A DNA stretch of 36,453 nt from the NCBI GenBank assembly GCA_029881335.1, contig JAOUMU010000019.1:1-36453 (forward strand), given 5' to 3'. Of this stretch, positions 1 to 8,393 are shown in pieces. The stretch's first letter is position 1. Each line of letters starts with the position of its first letter. Position numbers and translations under genes: made by a program. Under the pieces are notes generated by a model, which saw only the letters and a program-made list of their open reading frames with translations, searched no databases and was not told the DNA's origin. The stretch is from Nitrospinota bacterium. Lineage in GTDB: Bacteria > Nitrospinota_A > UBA7883.

Positions 1-530
1 AGTCTCTCCCGGGCGTCCTCCACCACTAGATTCGCCTTTTTTATTATAGCTTCGATCTGGCTTACCCTGGCTTGGGCCACTGCCGCCTGGGCCACGGCGC
101 CATCGAGCTCCTGGCCGGAAATCAGCTGTTTGTCCAGCAGGGTCCGGGTGCGTTTCAGAGCCAGGTTCTTCGCCAAAAGGTCGGCTTTGGCCGATTCCAG
201 TTCCGCCCTGGCCCCGGAAAGGTCGGCCTCCATCAGGGCGACATTACGCAGCTCGGTTTTTTGGTCCAGGCGAATGAGAACTTCCCCCTTTTTCACGGAG
301 TCGCCCGGTTCGTAGGGGAATTCAAGTATTTCGCCGGAGGCCTTGGATTTGACCTCCACCTTATGTTCCGGCTCCACTACGCCCGTGGCGGAGACGGATA
401 CTACAAGATCGTCCCGGACAACCTTGTGGGTTCTCGGCTCTTTTTCCGGTGCGCCGTTGGCGCCGCCATCGCACGCAGGCCCCGCCAAAACCAGGGCAGT
501 CAACAGAACGTATATTCGAAATGGGGTCAT
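1..530 (-). CDS. Periplasmic adaptor of an efflux pump, HlyD/MFP family (partial, N-terminal part)
   Basis: This is the N-terminal ~176 residues of a membrane-fusion/adaptor protein; the gene continues beyond the left edge. It begins with an ATG at 530 reading [20 protein letters not shown], a signal sequence ending in a cysteine that could be lipidated, although the lipobox (GPAC) is weak. A biotinyl-lipoyl-like half follows ([19 protein letters not shown], then [17 protein letters not shown]). After that comes a long Ala/Leu/Glu-rich coiled-coil hairpin ([20 protein letters not shown] and on to [20 protein letters not shown]). This architecture is typical of adaptors that link an inner-membrane ABC or RND transporter to a TolC-like channel. 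The partner transporter is probably just off the window. The gene is divergent from argG, with about 130 bp between the two starts. Family assignment is firm; substrate and pump type are unknown. Confidence 0.85.
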   Translation of the reverse strand, partial: MTPFRIYVLLTALVLAGPACDGGANGAPEKEPRTHKVVRDDLVVSVSATGVVEPEHKVEVKSKASGEILEFPYEPGDSVKKGEVLIRLDQKTELRNVALMEADLSGARAELESAKADLLAKNLALKRTRTLLDKQLISGQELDGAVAQAAVAQARVSQIEAIIKKANLVVEDARER

Positions 531-562
531 GGGGAATGATTGTATCATCAGATGACCTGACC

Positions 563-591
563 GCGAAATGGGGCTGTAAATCTGATAGAAT
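563..591 (+). promoter_or_regulatory. Possible argG promoter (extended -10)
   Basis: TGATAGAAT at 583-591 is an extended -10 element (TG-n-TAGAAT), about 70 bp upstream of the argG ATG. The matching -35 region (GCGAAA near 563) is poor, as is common with extended -10 promoters. The site lies in the divergent region between the adaptor gene and argG. It is a pattern match only. Confidence 0.3.
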
Positions 592-661
592 GTCTCCAAC
601 CTCGAATATATGGGATCATCACTCGGCTGTGGCCGCAATGATCCCGCGAATAGGAAAATAT

Positions 662-1864
662 ATGTCATCGCAAAAAGTTGTCCTTGCGTATTCCGGAGGA
701 CTGGACACCTCCGTGATTGTCCGCTGGTTGATAGAAAACCATGGTGTGTCAGTGGTCTGCTTTGCGGCGGACCTGGGGCAGGGGGAGGAGCTTTCCGGGC
801 TTGACAAGAAGGCCAAGGATACCGGCGCCACAAAATGCGTGATCCTGGATCTGAAGGAGACCTTCGCCAAGGATTACGTATTCCCCATGCTGCGGGCCAA
901 CGCCGTGTATGAGGGGACATATCTGCTGGGCACCTCCATAGCCCGCCCCCTGATAGCCAAGGCCCAGATGGAAGTGGCCGCAAAAGAGGGCGCCTTCGCC
1001 GTTTCCCACGGGGCCACCGGCAAAGGGAACGATCAGGTCCGCTTCGAGCTCACTTACTACTCCATAAACCCAAAAATCACCGTCATCGCCCCATGGCGGG
1101 AGTGGGAACTGGTATCCCGCGAAAAGCTGCTGGAATACGCCTATCGGTGGAGCATTCCCGTCTCCACCAGCAAGAAAAAGCCGTGGAGCATGGACCGCAA
1201 CCTTCTGCATCTCTCTTTTGAGGGGGGAATACTGGAGGATCCATGGGCTCGCCCGCCGGAGGAGATGTTTGTTCTGACTGTTTCCCCGCAAAAAGCGCCG
1301 AACAAGGAAACAATTTTAGAGATCGAATACCTGAAAGGCGATCCAGTGGCGGTGGACGGAAAGAAGATGAGCCCCGCACAACTGATGGAGCACCTGAACC
1401 AGGTGGCCGGCGCCAACGGCGTGGGAAGGGTGGACATGGTGGAGAGCAGATTTGTGGGGATGAAATCCCGCGGGGTTTACGAGACCCCCGCCGGGACAGT
1501 TCTCCACGCCGCGCACCGGGCGGTGGAGTCTGTCACTCTGGACCGGGAAGTGATCAAGATCAGGGACACCCTGATCCCGAAATACGCGGAGCTTGTCTAT
1601 AACGGCTTCTGGTTCGCTCCGGAGCGGGAGGCGCTGCAGGCCCTGGTGGATCAGACTCAGCAGTCGGTGACCGGTACGGCCCGGGTGGCCCTGTATAAGG
1701 GGAGCGTGACCGTGATCGGGCGAAAGGCGCCCAAGAGCCTGTTCGATCCCGCCATGGCCACCTTCGAAGAGGATAGCGTGTACAACCAGGCGGACGCGGA
1801 GGGATTCATCAAGCTGAACGCCCTGCGCCTGAAGATTCGCGCCGCGCTGGAAAAGGGGAAGTAA
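662..1864 (+). CDS. argG: Argininosuccinate synthase
   Basis: ArgG joins citrulline and aspartate with ATP to give argininosuccinate, the penultimate step of arginine synthesis, in the cytoplasm. The N-terminal ATP pyrophosphatase loop is clear (AYSGGLDTS, residues 9-17), followed by the nucleotide/citrulline-binding stretch [14 protein letters not shown] starting at residue 116. The ATG at 662 gives 400 residues, the usual family length, with [13 protein letters not shown] aligning with known N-termini and AGGAAA just upstream. The reading frame stays open about 71 codons further upstream, but that extension matches nothing in the family and covers the putative promoter. No other arginine gene is adjacent, so it is likely transcribed alone. 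Identification is very secure. Confidence 0.97.
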   Translation: MSSQKVVLAYSGGLDTSVIVRWLIENHGVSVVCFAADLGQGEELSGLDKKAKDTGATKCVILDLKETFAKDYVFPMLRANAVYEGTYLLGTSIARPLIAKAQMEVAAKEGAFAVSHGATGKGNDQVRFELTYYSINPKITVIAPWREWELVSREKLLEYAYRWSIPVSTSKKKPWSMDRNLLHLSFEGGILEDPWARPPEEMFVLTVSPQKAPNKETILEIEYLKGDPVAVDGKKMSPAQLMEHLNQVAGANGVGRVDMVESRFVGMKSRGVYETPAGTVLHAAHRAVESVTLDREVIKIRDTLIPKYAELVYNGFWFAPEREALQALVDQTQQSVTGTARVALYKGSVTVIGRKAPKSLFDPAMATFEEDSVYNQADAEGFIKLNALRLKIRAALEKGK

Positions 1865-1935
1865 ACCTCACATTTCAAAAGCCACATTGGGGCTGTCGCC
1901 TGCTCTCCGCCAGAATGCCCGCCGCATGAAATCTA

Positions 1936-1963
1936 TTGCCTTTTGCAGAACATCATATATACT
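1936..1963 (+). promoter_or_regulatory. Possible promoter of the phosphoesterase gene
   Basis: TTGCCT (1936-1941) and TATACT (1958-1963) are separated by 16 bp and lie about 80 bp upstream of the chosen start at 2044. The -10 matches consensus at five of six positions; the -35 is moderate. Pattern match only. Confidence 0.35.
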
Positions 1964-2043
1964 GCCGTCTGAATCTATCTTACCTCTGTGCGCGGCCAGA
2001 GTCCGATGCGCGGGGGCCATGGACCACAGCAACGGAGGGGACA

Positions 2044-3201
2044 ATGGCAGGGTACCAGTCTGGCGCCAAAAGATCCAAGCGGTATTTCATCAGCGACATT
2101 CACCTGACGGACGACGAGAGCTACAAGAAAACCTCTAAGAGCTTTCCATATTCATGGATCGGCCAGGATCGTATCAAAATGCTGGCGGACTTGATGGGCG
2201 CGCTGGCGGAGGATCCCACCACGAAGGATGTGGTGATCCTGGGCGACCTGTTCGACAGATGGGTTCGTCCGGCAAATGTGGCGCCGGCCGAGTTCGGCTC
2301 TATCATGGACGCCAAGGCTAACCGGAAGGTGATGGCCGCCTTCAGGAGGGTAGCCTCATCCGAGGCCAAACTTTTCTATGTGTATGGCAACCACGACATG
2401 ACCCTGGACAAGACTGAGCTAACCGATGCCATCCCCGGAATCCAGGTCCTGGGCGATGGCAAGAACCTGGGGGCATATCGCAGCGGTCTGCTGGCGGCGG
2501 AGCACGGTCACAAATATTGCCTGTTCAACGCTCCGGATACGAAGCTCGTCGGTTCCTACCTGCCTTCGGGGCAAGCCATCACCCGGATCGTTACCCAGAA
2601 TGTAGCCAACACCGGTAAAGAGGACAATGAGTTCACGGATATGATCGCCGTGATCAAGGAAGCCCTGGAGCATACGGGCGACCCACTGGTGGAGAGTGTC
2701 CTGATAGGCTTGGCCCGTAAATATGGGTGGGATGAGAAAATGATCCTTCAGATGCCTGAGGGCCCTGTGACTCTGGGGCAGATGGTGGAGAAGTATAAAA
2801 ACGATTATGAGACTTGGGGCCAGGGCGGGAGCGGAGTGAACTCCTTCACCGCCGTGCTGGACGACATGGGAACATACGGTGGCAATCTTTCCAAGGCCGC
2901 TGAAGATATCTACTTCAGGAAAGACCAGGCCAAGATCGTAATTTTCGGGCATACCCATGCGTATGAGCTGCTTACTGATCCCTGGGACGCATCTGTCATC
3001 GACGAAAACGGTATAGCCGTGCTAGCGGATTGCAAAACAATCTACGCCAACTGCGGTTCCTGGGTGGATGGGTGCAAGAAGGCCACCTGGGTGGAAACGG
3101 AGAAGGACCCGGAGAGCGACAAACATCACGTCCGACTTCGCTGGTATCACGAAGATGGGACCAAGAGCACCCTCCGGGCCAATCACATCCCCACGGGCTA
3201 G
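2044..3201 (+). CDS. Calcineurin-like metallophosphoesterase
   Basis: A 385-residue protein of the calcineurin-like phosphoesterase superfamily. It carries the full metal-binding signature: D-x-H in FISDIHLTDD (D18, H20), GDLFD (D68), YGNHDM near residue 115 and FGHTHAYE near residue 302. These residues normally bind two metal ions and hydrolyse phosphomono- or diesters. No signal peptide or membrane segment is seen, so it is probably cytoplasmic. It is longer than minimal members, with an insert between the GNHD and GHTH motifs rich in charged residues. The ATG at 2044 follows GGAGGGG at 2034-2040. The frame is open to 1936, but that extension covers the putative promoter. The substrate cannot be deduced and the neighbours give no hint. 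Confidence 0.85.
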   Translation: MAGYQSGAKRSKRYFISDIHLTDDESYKKTSKSFPYSWIGQDRIKMLADLMGALAEDPTTKDVVILGDLFDRWVRPANVAPAEFGSIMDAKANRKVMAAFRRVASSEAKLFYVYGNHDMTLDKTELTDAIPGIQVLGDGKNLGAYRSGLLAAEHGHKYCLFNAPDTKLVGSYLPSGQAITRIVTQNVANTGKEDNEFTDMIAVIKEALEHTGDPLVESVLIGLARKYGWDEKMILQMPEGPVTLGQMVEKYKNDYETWGQGGSGVNSFTAVLDDMGTYGGNLSKAAEDIYFRKDQAKIVIFGHTHAYELLTDPWDASVIDENGIAVLADCKTIYANCGSWVDGCKKATWVETEKDPESDKHHVRLRWYHEDGTKSTLRANHIPTG

Positions 3202-3335
3202 ACCAAGCCCCAAGGGTGGAGCCAACCCCGGTGGGCGCCTGATCTGGAAGGAGACCTGCCCGGTCGGGGGAGGCTCTCATCCGAAAATCAGGATCAGTCG
3301 GCCTCTCCGGATGGCCAACATGATCCTGGCTCCGG

Positions 3336-3578
3336 TCACGCTTTTGACTTCAGCTCCTCCTCGTGCGTTTTGATGAAAGACCTGATTTCCTCGGCGATAT
3401 CCAGCAGTTTGATCCACTGCTCCTTGTAAAGGGTCACCGGAAACCGCCCCATGCCGTAGATCGACAACGCCCCTTTTGCGCTGACCTTCATGGAGATGCC
3501 CTTGCTGATTCCCTTCTTCAACGCCGCATTTTCCTCCCGCAAACGCTCCAACTCCGCCTTCACATCCTCGTCCGACAT
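3336..3578 (-). CDS. Small conserved protein of unknown function (80 aa)
   Basis: An 80-residue protein starting MSDEDVKAELERLREENAAL. The first ~25 residues have the heptad character of a short coiled coil. A compact segment follows with the sequence KGALSIYGMGRFPVTLYKEQ and an acidic/basic helical tail ending EELKSKA. AGGAGA lies just upstream of the ATG at 3578. The central GALSIYGMGRFPVTLY stretch resembles small proteins I recall from deltaproteobacteria-like genomes, but I know no function. It is convergent with the phosphoesterase gene upstream and on the same strand as the EEP-family gene at 3727. The coiled coil suggests it oligomerises. Confidence 0.75.
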   Translation of the reverse strand: MSDEDVKAELERLREENAALKKGISKGISMKVSAKGALSIYGMGRFPVTLYKEQWIKLLDIAEEIRSFIKTHEEELKSKA

Positions 3579-3726
3579 TACTTCTCCTTGGGTTTTTTAC
3601 ATGAATGATAAAGCGGGCATTTTAACCGATAATCCGGAAATGGCTTCAACCATTTGGACCATGGGCTATTTTCAATTGCATCAGCCGGCGCCTCACCGAA
3701 GCGGGGAACACCAGCCCGTCCGGTGA

Positions 3727-4626
3727 TCAATCAAGAACCAGGTCCATATACAAAGGACAATGGTCTGATGCTTTTGGATTGTTTTTGCCGACATTCTTAA
3801 ACCGGGTTTGGCCCGCCCTGGCAGCCCGTGTCGGCAGACCTCGCCGCTCCACACCTGGCAAGCCCGGGTTTGACGCGGCCAAACTTTTTGAAAGCAAAAG
3901 GTAATCCAGTTGGGAGTATTCACCTTGCTTGGCATAATAGTGAGTCCAGCGTTCGCTCTCCGGAAGACGGTCGACCACATTAACAAGTCCAGGATGTTCG
4001 ATCAGGGGTTTTAATGAAGTGTGAGAATCCGGATAGTCGTTCATGTCGCCGAGAACAACAAAGTTGCCTTTATATCCGCTCGGCTCCCACCATTGGTTGA
4101 CAATATCTCTGACGCGACCCGCCTGTTCCAGTCGGCGGCTTTTTGTTTGACCCCTGCCTCCAATCATGGATTTCAGGTGGTTGATGTACAGTGACAAAGT
4201 CTTGTTGTCGACGTCTACATCCACTTCGAGGCAATCACGGGAAAAAAGCCATGTTTTCCCCTTCGCGTTGCGCTCATGACGATGGGTGTTGATATGGGAG
4301 AAAGGGAATCTGCTGAGAACTGCAACATCAATGCGCCGCGGATCATGCGAATCTATAACGATCCTATGTGCGTACCCTTTTCTTACCAGGTATCTGGAGT
4401 TGAACGAATCGAGGGCGTCGAGGCTTTCCACCTCCTGCAGGCAAATAATGTCAGCGTCCACGGCCTTGATGGCGTCAGCCGTGATTTTTTTTGCTTTTTC
4501 GTTATTTATGGCAAAGGCGAGATTGTTGATCGAAAAGCCGTCCTGCTTTACAGGGTCAAATTTTTTCCTGAATCTGTATCGATGGAAAAGATTTTCGGCA
4601 TTAAATGTGGCTATACGTATACTCAT
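3727..4626 (-). CDS. Endonuclease/exonuclease/phosphatase (EEP) family protein
   Basis: A 299-residue member of the EEP superfamily, which contains DNase I-like nucleases and phosphatases. Visible motifs are IATFNAENLF (N9 and E11 region), DIICLQEVE with the catalytic Glu at ~65, NHLKSM, VVLGDMNDYPDS and the C-terminal ASDHCPLYMDL. Together these make up the metal-binding and catalytic set. The ATG at 4626 gives MSIRIATFNAENLF, the normal beginning of the fold, after a G-run that could serve as a ribosome binding site. The frame is open to 4674, but the added residues look like read-through. No signal peptide is seen. The exact substrate (nucleic acid or phosphoester) cannot be told from sequence. 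Confidence 0.85.
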   Translation of the reverse strand: MSIRIATFNAENLFHRYRFRKKFDPVKQDGFSINNLAFAINNEKAKKITADAIKAVDADIICLQEVESLDALDSFNSRYLVRKGYAHRIVIDSHDPRRIDVAVLSRFPFSHINTHRHERNAKGKTWLFSRDCLEVDVDVDNKTLSLYINHLKSMIGGRGQTKSRRLEQAGRVRDIVNQWWEPSGYKGNFVVLGDMNDYPDSHTSLKPLIEHPGLVNVVDRLPESERWTHYYAKQGEYSQLDYLLLSKSLAASNPGLPGVERRGLPTRAARAGQTRFKNVGKNNPKASDHCPLYMDLVLD

Positions 4627-4920
4627 GCCCCCCCACACAAATAAATACACGGATGATAAATATAATGCTAACACTGCAATATTACATAAGCAACGAATAT
4701 TGTGAGATATTCGATATGGTTATGCGCTGAGCGTCTAAAAGAAGAGTCAGCTGGACCCAGGCATAGCCCGGCTCGTCGTCAAGATTCCGGACTATAACCG
4801 GCGGTATCGTGGATAGCTCTCAAGCTCCACAGATTGAGACCATGTGACCCCAGGCTTCCGGCTCCCTTCACACTGGTTATTGAACAGAGCCGCGCCCCCG
4901 TCATGTCCCCCTCTGAGCCT

Positions 4921-5778
4921 TTACTGAGCGCCGGGCCTGGGGATAGTGAATCCGCTGTATCCCACCACCGATGAATAGTTACCGCTCACCTCGCCGGAGG
5001 TTGTATATTCCACCAGGTGGGCTAGGGTCGCTCCCAGCTTCCTGCACACCTCCAGCACCACCGCTGTCGGCAGAGCCCCACACATCGATATCCTGTTCGT
5101 TCGTACGGTTTTCATCAACCCTTCGGCGTCCAGGGCTTCGATTCTTTCTATCGCCATCCGGTCCAGCTTCTGCGCGGTTTCCTGCGGGACATAGTGGCTC
5201 ATGTCAGTGCTGGCGGCCAGGGTCACCGGTTTGCCATACTTCATGATCCCCTTATATAGGCATTCCGCCAGATCCATCACCTCATCGTCGCCTATCCTCG
5301 ATATTATGATCGGGACTATCTGGGTGTCGGGGGAAAAATGTTCCAGCATTGGCAGCTGTACTTCCAGAGAATGCTCTTCTTCGTGAGCCCAACCCGCGTC
5401 GGCTATCTGGCAGGTGGACTCCAGCAGCAAAGTGGCAAGGCGGGAGTCGATTCTGGTCACGCCCCCCGGATATTTCCACATACCCTTGGCCATCATGCTT
5501 ATCTCCGGGGCCATGGAGCCTCTTCCTGCGCCATGGTTAGGGCCAAGATAAATTACCGGACCAGAGATTTTGGCCCTGGCGTACACCTTGGCGGCCACCC
5601 GGCCCGAGTATTGGTATCCAGCGTGAGGGGCCAAAAGCCCCACCACATCCTCCCGGGAGAACTCGCCAAGAGGGAAGTCCTTGATTTGCCGTTCAATACC
5701 CTCGCCGGAGCCAGGGTAGTAGTACCCCGCCACAGCTGCATTGCGAATCATGTCAAAACCCGTGAGCAAACTCTGCAT
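4921..5778 (-). CDS. Memo-family protein (AmmeMemoRadiSam system protein B-like)
   Basis: A 285-residue Memo-family protein, a fold related to non-haem iron dioxygenases. Family marks are the N-terminal RNAAVAGYYYPGSGEGIERQ, LLAPHAGYQYSGRVAAKVYA (H52), YLGPNHGAGRG (H82), EHSLEVQLPMLEH, STDMSHYV and the C-terminal SSVVGYSGF. The conserved histidines correspond to the metal site. In many bacteria and archaea this gene lies beside an AMMECR1 gene and a radical SAM gene; neither is visible here. An internal ATG at 5751 (MIRNAAVAGYY) is a plausible alternative start, since many family members begin there. AGGGAG upstream of 5778 is rather far from the ATG. It is followed, about 250 bp on, by the EEP gene on the same strand. 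The biochemical role is not established. Confidence 0.88.
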   Translation of the reverse strand: MQSLLTGFDMIRNAAVAGYYYPGSGEGIERQIKDFPLGEFSREDVVGLLAPHAGYQYSGRVAAKVYARAKISGPVIYLGPNHGAGRGSMAPEISMMAKGMWKYPGGVTRIDSRLATLLLESTCQIADAGWAHEEEHSLEVQLPMLEHFSPDTQIVPIIISRIGDDEVMDLAECLYKGIMKYGKPVTLAASTDMSHYVPQETAQKLDRMAIERIEALDAEGLMKTVRTNRISMCGALPTAVVLEVCRKLGATLAHLVEYTTSGEVSGNYSSVVGYSGFTIPRPGAQ

Positions 5779-5841
5779 ATTACAGACACACTCCCTGCGT
5801 AAAATGTAAGGACATTACGCCAGCTAAGTCAAACGGTCCAT

Positions 5842-6393
5842 TTATTGCGCGGCGGAGCGGATACGGTCTATATCCAGAATGTATTTATACGTTATGTTTT
5901 CCTTGGCAAACAGTTCCACGCCCCCCATCATCCGGTCCACCACCGCCACCACGCCGGTTACTTCCAGCCCGGCTTCGCGCAGGGAATGTACCGCCCTCAA
6001 GCTCGACCCGCCGGTACTCACCACATCCTCCACCACGGCTACTTTCATTCCTGGGGAGAGACTTCCTTCCACCATCTTCTGGGTGCCGTGCCCCTTGGCT
6101 TCCTTGCGGACGATGACATTGCGGAGGTTTTTCCCCTCCATGGCCGCCACCATGCACACCGCGGTGGAGATGGGCACAGACCCCAGCTCCATTCCGCCCA
6201 CCGCCTCCACACCCCAAAGCTCCGCCACGGGGTAAATCGCCCTGCCGATGAGCAATATCCCCTCCCCATCCAGGGTCACTTCCTTAAGATCGATGTAGTA
6301 TGTGGATTTTTGGCCGGAAGCCAGAGTGAAATCCCCTTCCCGATAGGCCCTTTGTCGCACGGCTGCCAGCAGCTTAATAATATTATCTTCCAT
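5842..6393 (-). CDS. pyrE: Orotate phosphoribosyltransferase
   Basis: PyrE transfers ribose 5-phosphate from PRPP to orotate to make OMP, the fifth step of pyrimidine synthesis. The 183-residue protein carries the PRPP-binding signature VAVVEDVVSTGGSS at about residues 117-130. It also has the orotate loop FTLASGQKSTYYIDLKEV near residues 22-39 and the catalytic-loop region VRKEAKGHGTQKMVEG. The length is slightly short but normal for the bacterial subgroup. The ATG at 6393 gives MEDNIIKLLAAVRQRAYREG, a typical start. It is on the same strand as the Memo-family gene, 63 bp upstream of it, so co-transcription is possible. Confidence 0.96.
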   Translation of the reverse strand: MEDNIIKLLAAVRQRAYREGDFTLASGQKSTYYIDLKEVTLDGEGILLIGRAIYPVAELWGVEAVGGMELGSVPISTAVCMVAAMEGKNLRNVIVRKEAKGHGTQKMVEGSLSPGMKVAVVEDVVSTGGSSLRAVHSLREAGLEVTGVVAVVDRMMGGVELFAKENITYKYILDIDRIRSAAQ

Positions 6394-6503
6394 TTCTCCC
6401 CTGCTGTTATATAATCACACCTGAGGATTATATCCCATTTCTTGCGGCGGGGTCGGTTGTGGGTTCGCTTCCATCGCCGCAAAATATTAACAAGAGTAAG
6501 GCC

Positions 6504-7880
6504 ATGGTTCTGTCGTCGATTTCTTCCAGGGGATTGTACCGTGTGGCGGTGGAGGCGGGTTCGCCAGTCGCTTCTGCGTTGCGGAGCAGGGAGAATAGCG
6601 CTGATGGATCATTCAGAACGGTAGAGATCAAATCCGGCCCTCCGGAGGCTATGGTCAGCTTGGCCATCGAGGCGGGAGCTCACCTGCTGATCTCCGCCTC
6701 CTCCTCTGGGCGTGGCGGCCTGGTGGCGCGATGGATTCTGCACTATGATGGATCCCGGGAGAGGAAAAGGAAGGAATCACCCTTCCTGGTTTTCGAGCCC
6801 CATTCTTTTTTCCTGACTGGGGATAACCTGGAGGAAAAATCTGCGGATTTTGCCATCTGCATGGTCATGCTGGAGATGGCCCAGCACAAGGAAATCCTCA
6901 ATTCAGCCGGGCGATGGACAGACCCACCTTTCCAGTGGCTTGCCGGGATGGCGCATCTGCTTACACATTCGCCCAAGAAGGCCTTCGCGGCCTTCAATCA
7001 GATTCCATATGTGGATGAGGGCATGCCGGAGGAGGAAACGCTTTTCAAGTCCGGCATGGTGAATTCCGCCATATCCCTGCTGCAGACCGCTCTGGATGAG
7101 ACCGACACCCAGCAGGGGCCGTTCACCACAAATGAGACGGAAGAGCGAGAGAAGCCGGATGCGCTGGCCCAGGTTCTTGCCATGCTGGATGCCCTGGCCG
7201 AAAGCGTGGTACCCGCTAAAGAGCCGGAGCTGGCGGGGATGATACGCTACAACCTTGGACGGGCCTCACTGGCGGCGGGAAGAGGGATGGAGCGAGCCAT
7301 CGCCGAATACCGGGCGGCTTTGGAAGTTTCGCCGCAGATTTCCGCTCATGCGGAAGCGGCTTGCGCAACCGCCCTTGCCGGCGCGTTGTTCAATATATCC
7401 CACGAATCCACACCGGGGAGCGCCGAAAGACTGACAGAGGCTGAAACCCTGGCAAACCACGCTATGCTGGTGTATTCCAGAGACAACCAGCCTGCCGCAT
7501 GGGCTTCCACCCATAGCCTGCTTGGGATGATCCTGGCCGCAGCGGCGGAACTTGTCTCCGGAACAGAACGCGTGGGAAAGCTGGCCAGGGCCGTGGATTC
7601 TTTTTCGCTGGCTGTGGAGGAAATGGGGGGAGGCCAGGCCCAAGTGAAGGAGCGTTGGGCGGTAGCCATGATGGGCTTGTGCGGAGCTTTGGTGGCGTTG
7701 GGCGCCACAGTGGGCAACGAGCGAGGGTTGGGATTCGTGGATGAGGCCCTGGCTCTTTTGGATGACGCGGAACCGAGATTATCCACCATGCCTGGCCTGG
7801 GGCTGGCTGATAACGTCCAGCTGGGCCGGGCCGGGGCATTAATAGTTAAAAAACAGATCCAGGGTTCCCTCTCTGTCTGA
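6504..7880 (+). CDS. Helical-repeat (TPR-like) protein of unknown function
   Basis: An approximately 458-residue protein I do not recognise. From about residue 110 onward it is almost entirely amphipathic helices with small residues at regular spacing (for example MIRYNLGRASLAAGRGMERA, AIAEYRAALEVSPQ, AAWASTHSLLGMILAAAAEL), which resembles degenerate TPR repeats. No signal peptide or membrane segment is evident, so a cytoplasmic scaffold or binding protein is likely. The start is uncertain. ATGs lie at 6459 and 6504, a GTG with AGGGGA upstream lies near 6543, and another ATG lies at 6651; none has an ideal ribosome binding site. An antisense open frame overlaps the first 200 bp but lacks start signals. 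It is divergent from pyrE with about 110 bp between. Any link to pyrimidine metabolism would be speculation. Confidence 0.65.
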   Translation: MVLSSISSRGLYRVAVEAGSPVASALRSRENSADGSFRTVEIKSGPPEAMVSLAIEAGAHLLISASSSGRGGLVARWILHYDGSRERKRKESPFLVFEPHSFFLTGDNLEEKSADFAICMVMLEMAQHKEILNSAGRWTDPPFQWLAGMAHLLTHSPKKAFAAFNQIPYVDEGMPEEETLFKSGMVNSAISLLQTALDETDTQQGPFTTNETEEREKPDALAQVLAMLDALAESVVPAKEPELAGMIRYNLGRASLAAGRGMERAIAEYRAALEVSPQISAHAEAACATALAGALFNISHESTPGSAERLTEAETLANHAMLVYSRDNQPAAWASTHSLLGMILAAAAELVSGTERVGKLARAVDSFSLAVEEMGGGQAQVKERWAVAMMGLCGALVALGATVGNERGLGFVDEALALLDDAEPRLSTMPGLGLADNVQLGRAGALIVKKQIQGSLSV

Positions 7881-7965
7881 CTCTTAAATGGTTTTGTGAA
7901 CCCAATTTCGCCATGTCTCATCTAACAACCTGAAATGTACGACTATTATTTAATGGATCCTTATC

Positions 7966-8169
7966 ATGCCGATGTATGAGTTTCGATGCGAGAAGTGCGG
8001 TGAGAAGTTTGAAAGGCTTCTACCCTATTTGGAAGCCAAAAAGACCCAGGAGTGCCCCAGGTGCGAGAAGTTATCGGGGAAAAGGGTTGTCTCCGCACCC
8101 AGCGTCTCCGCTTCTCAAGGCTCCGGCGGATTCGGCGGCGGCGGATGCGGCCCCACAGGGTTTGGCTGA
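7966..8169 (+). CDS. FmdB-type small zinc-ribbon protein
   Basis: A 67-residue protein of the FmdB regulatory family: MPMYEFRCEKCGEKFERLL, then ECPRCEKLSGKRVVSAPS. The paired cysteines (C8/C11 and C30/C33) form a zinc ribbon. The tail is glycine-rich (GFGGGGCGPTGFG), as is common in this family, with one extra cysteine. FmdB was named for a putative regulator of formamidase genes, but most members are uncharacterised, and nothing here points to formamide metabolism. A candidate short membrane peptide ending in a similar glycine run starts 57 bp downstream, and an HDAC-like gene follows on the same strand. Confidence 0.88.
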   Translation: MPMYEFRCEKCGEKFERLLPYLEAKKTQECPRCEKLSGKRVVSAPSVSASQGSGGFGGGGCGPTGFG

Positions 8170-8226
8170 GGCAGATAGTCTAAACGGCCCGGGTGGCCGC
8201 GAAAATTTTACTTGGAAGGGTTACAA

Positions 8227-8313
8227 TTGGAATCTGTTGTTAACGGTGTATTCTTTTTTCTGTTGATACTGATGGCTCTGAGCTTCTCCGGCGGTGGCGG
8301 AGGAGGAGCCTGA
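8227..8313 (+). CDS. Candidate 28-residue single-pass membrane peptide (TTG start)
   Basis: A short frame from a TTG at 8227 to the TGA at 8311-8313 encodes MESVVNGVFFFLLILMALSF followed by a Ser, six Gly and an Ala. It has one continuous hydrophobic segment of about 17 residues and a polyglycine tail. GGAAGGG at 8214-8220 sits 6 bp before the TTG, a good ribosome-binding arrangement. It lies between the FmdB gene, which also ends in a Gly-rich tail, and the HDAC-like gene, on the same strand. No family is recognised. It could be a real microprotein or a chance frame; the ribosome binding site plus the hydrophobic design argue for the former. Confidence 0.4.
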   Translation: MESVVNGVFFFLLILMALSFSGGGGGGA

Positions 8314-8393
8314 GGACCTAAAAGCGATTGCTAGCCTTCACCGTTGGTGAGGTTGCAAATAACAGGCGGGGGCGCCCAGGAGGAGACTGACCG

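Noticed and set aside
449-661. Extended N-terminus for ArgG from an ATG at 449
   Set aside because: The extra 71 residues match nothing in the family and cover the likely promoter; the start at 662 gives the normal 400 residues.
6428-6667. Antisense 79-codon frame overlapping the helical-repeat gene start
   Set aside because: No ribosome binding site before its ATG, no family resemblance, and the plus-strand frame continues through.
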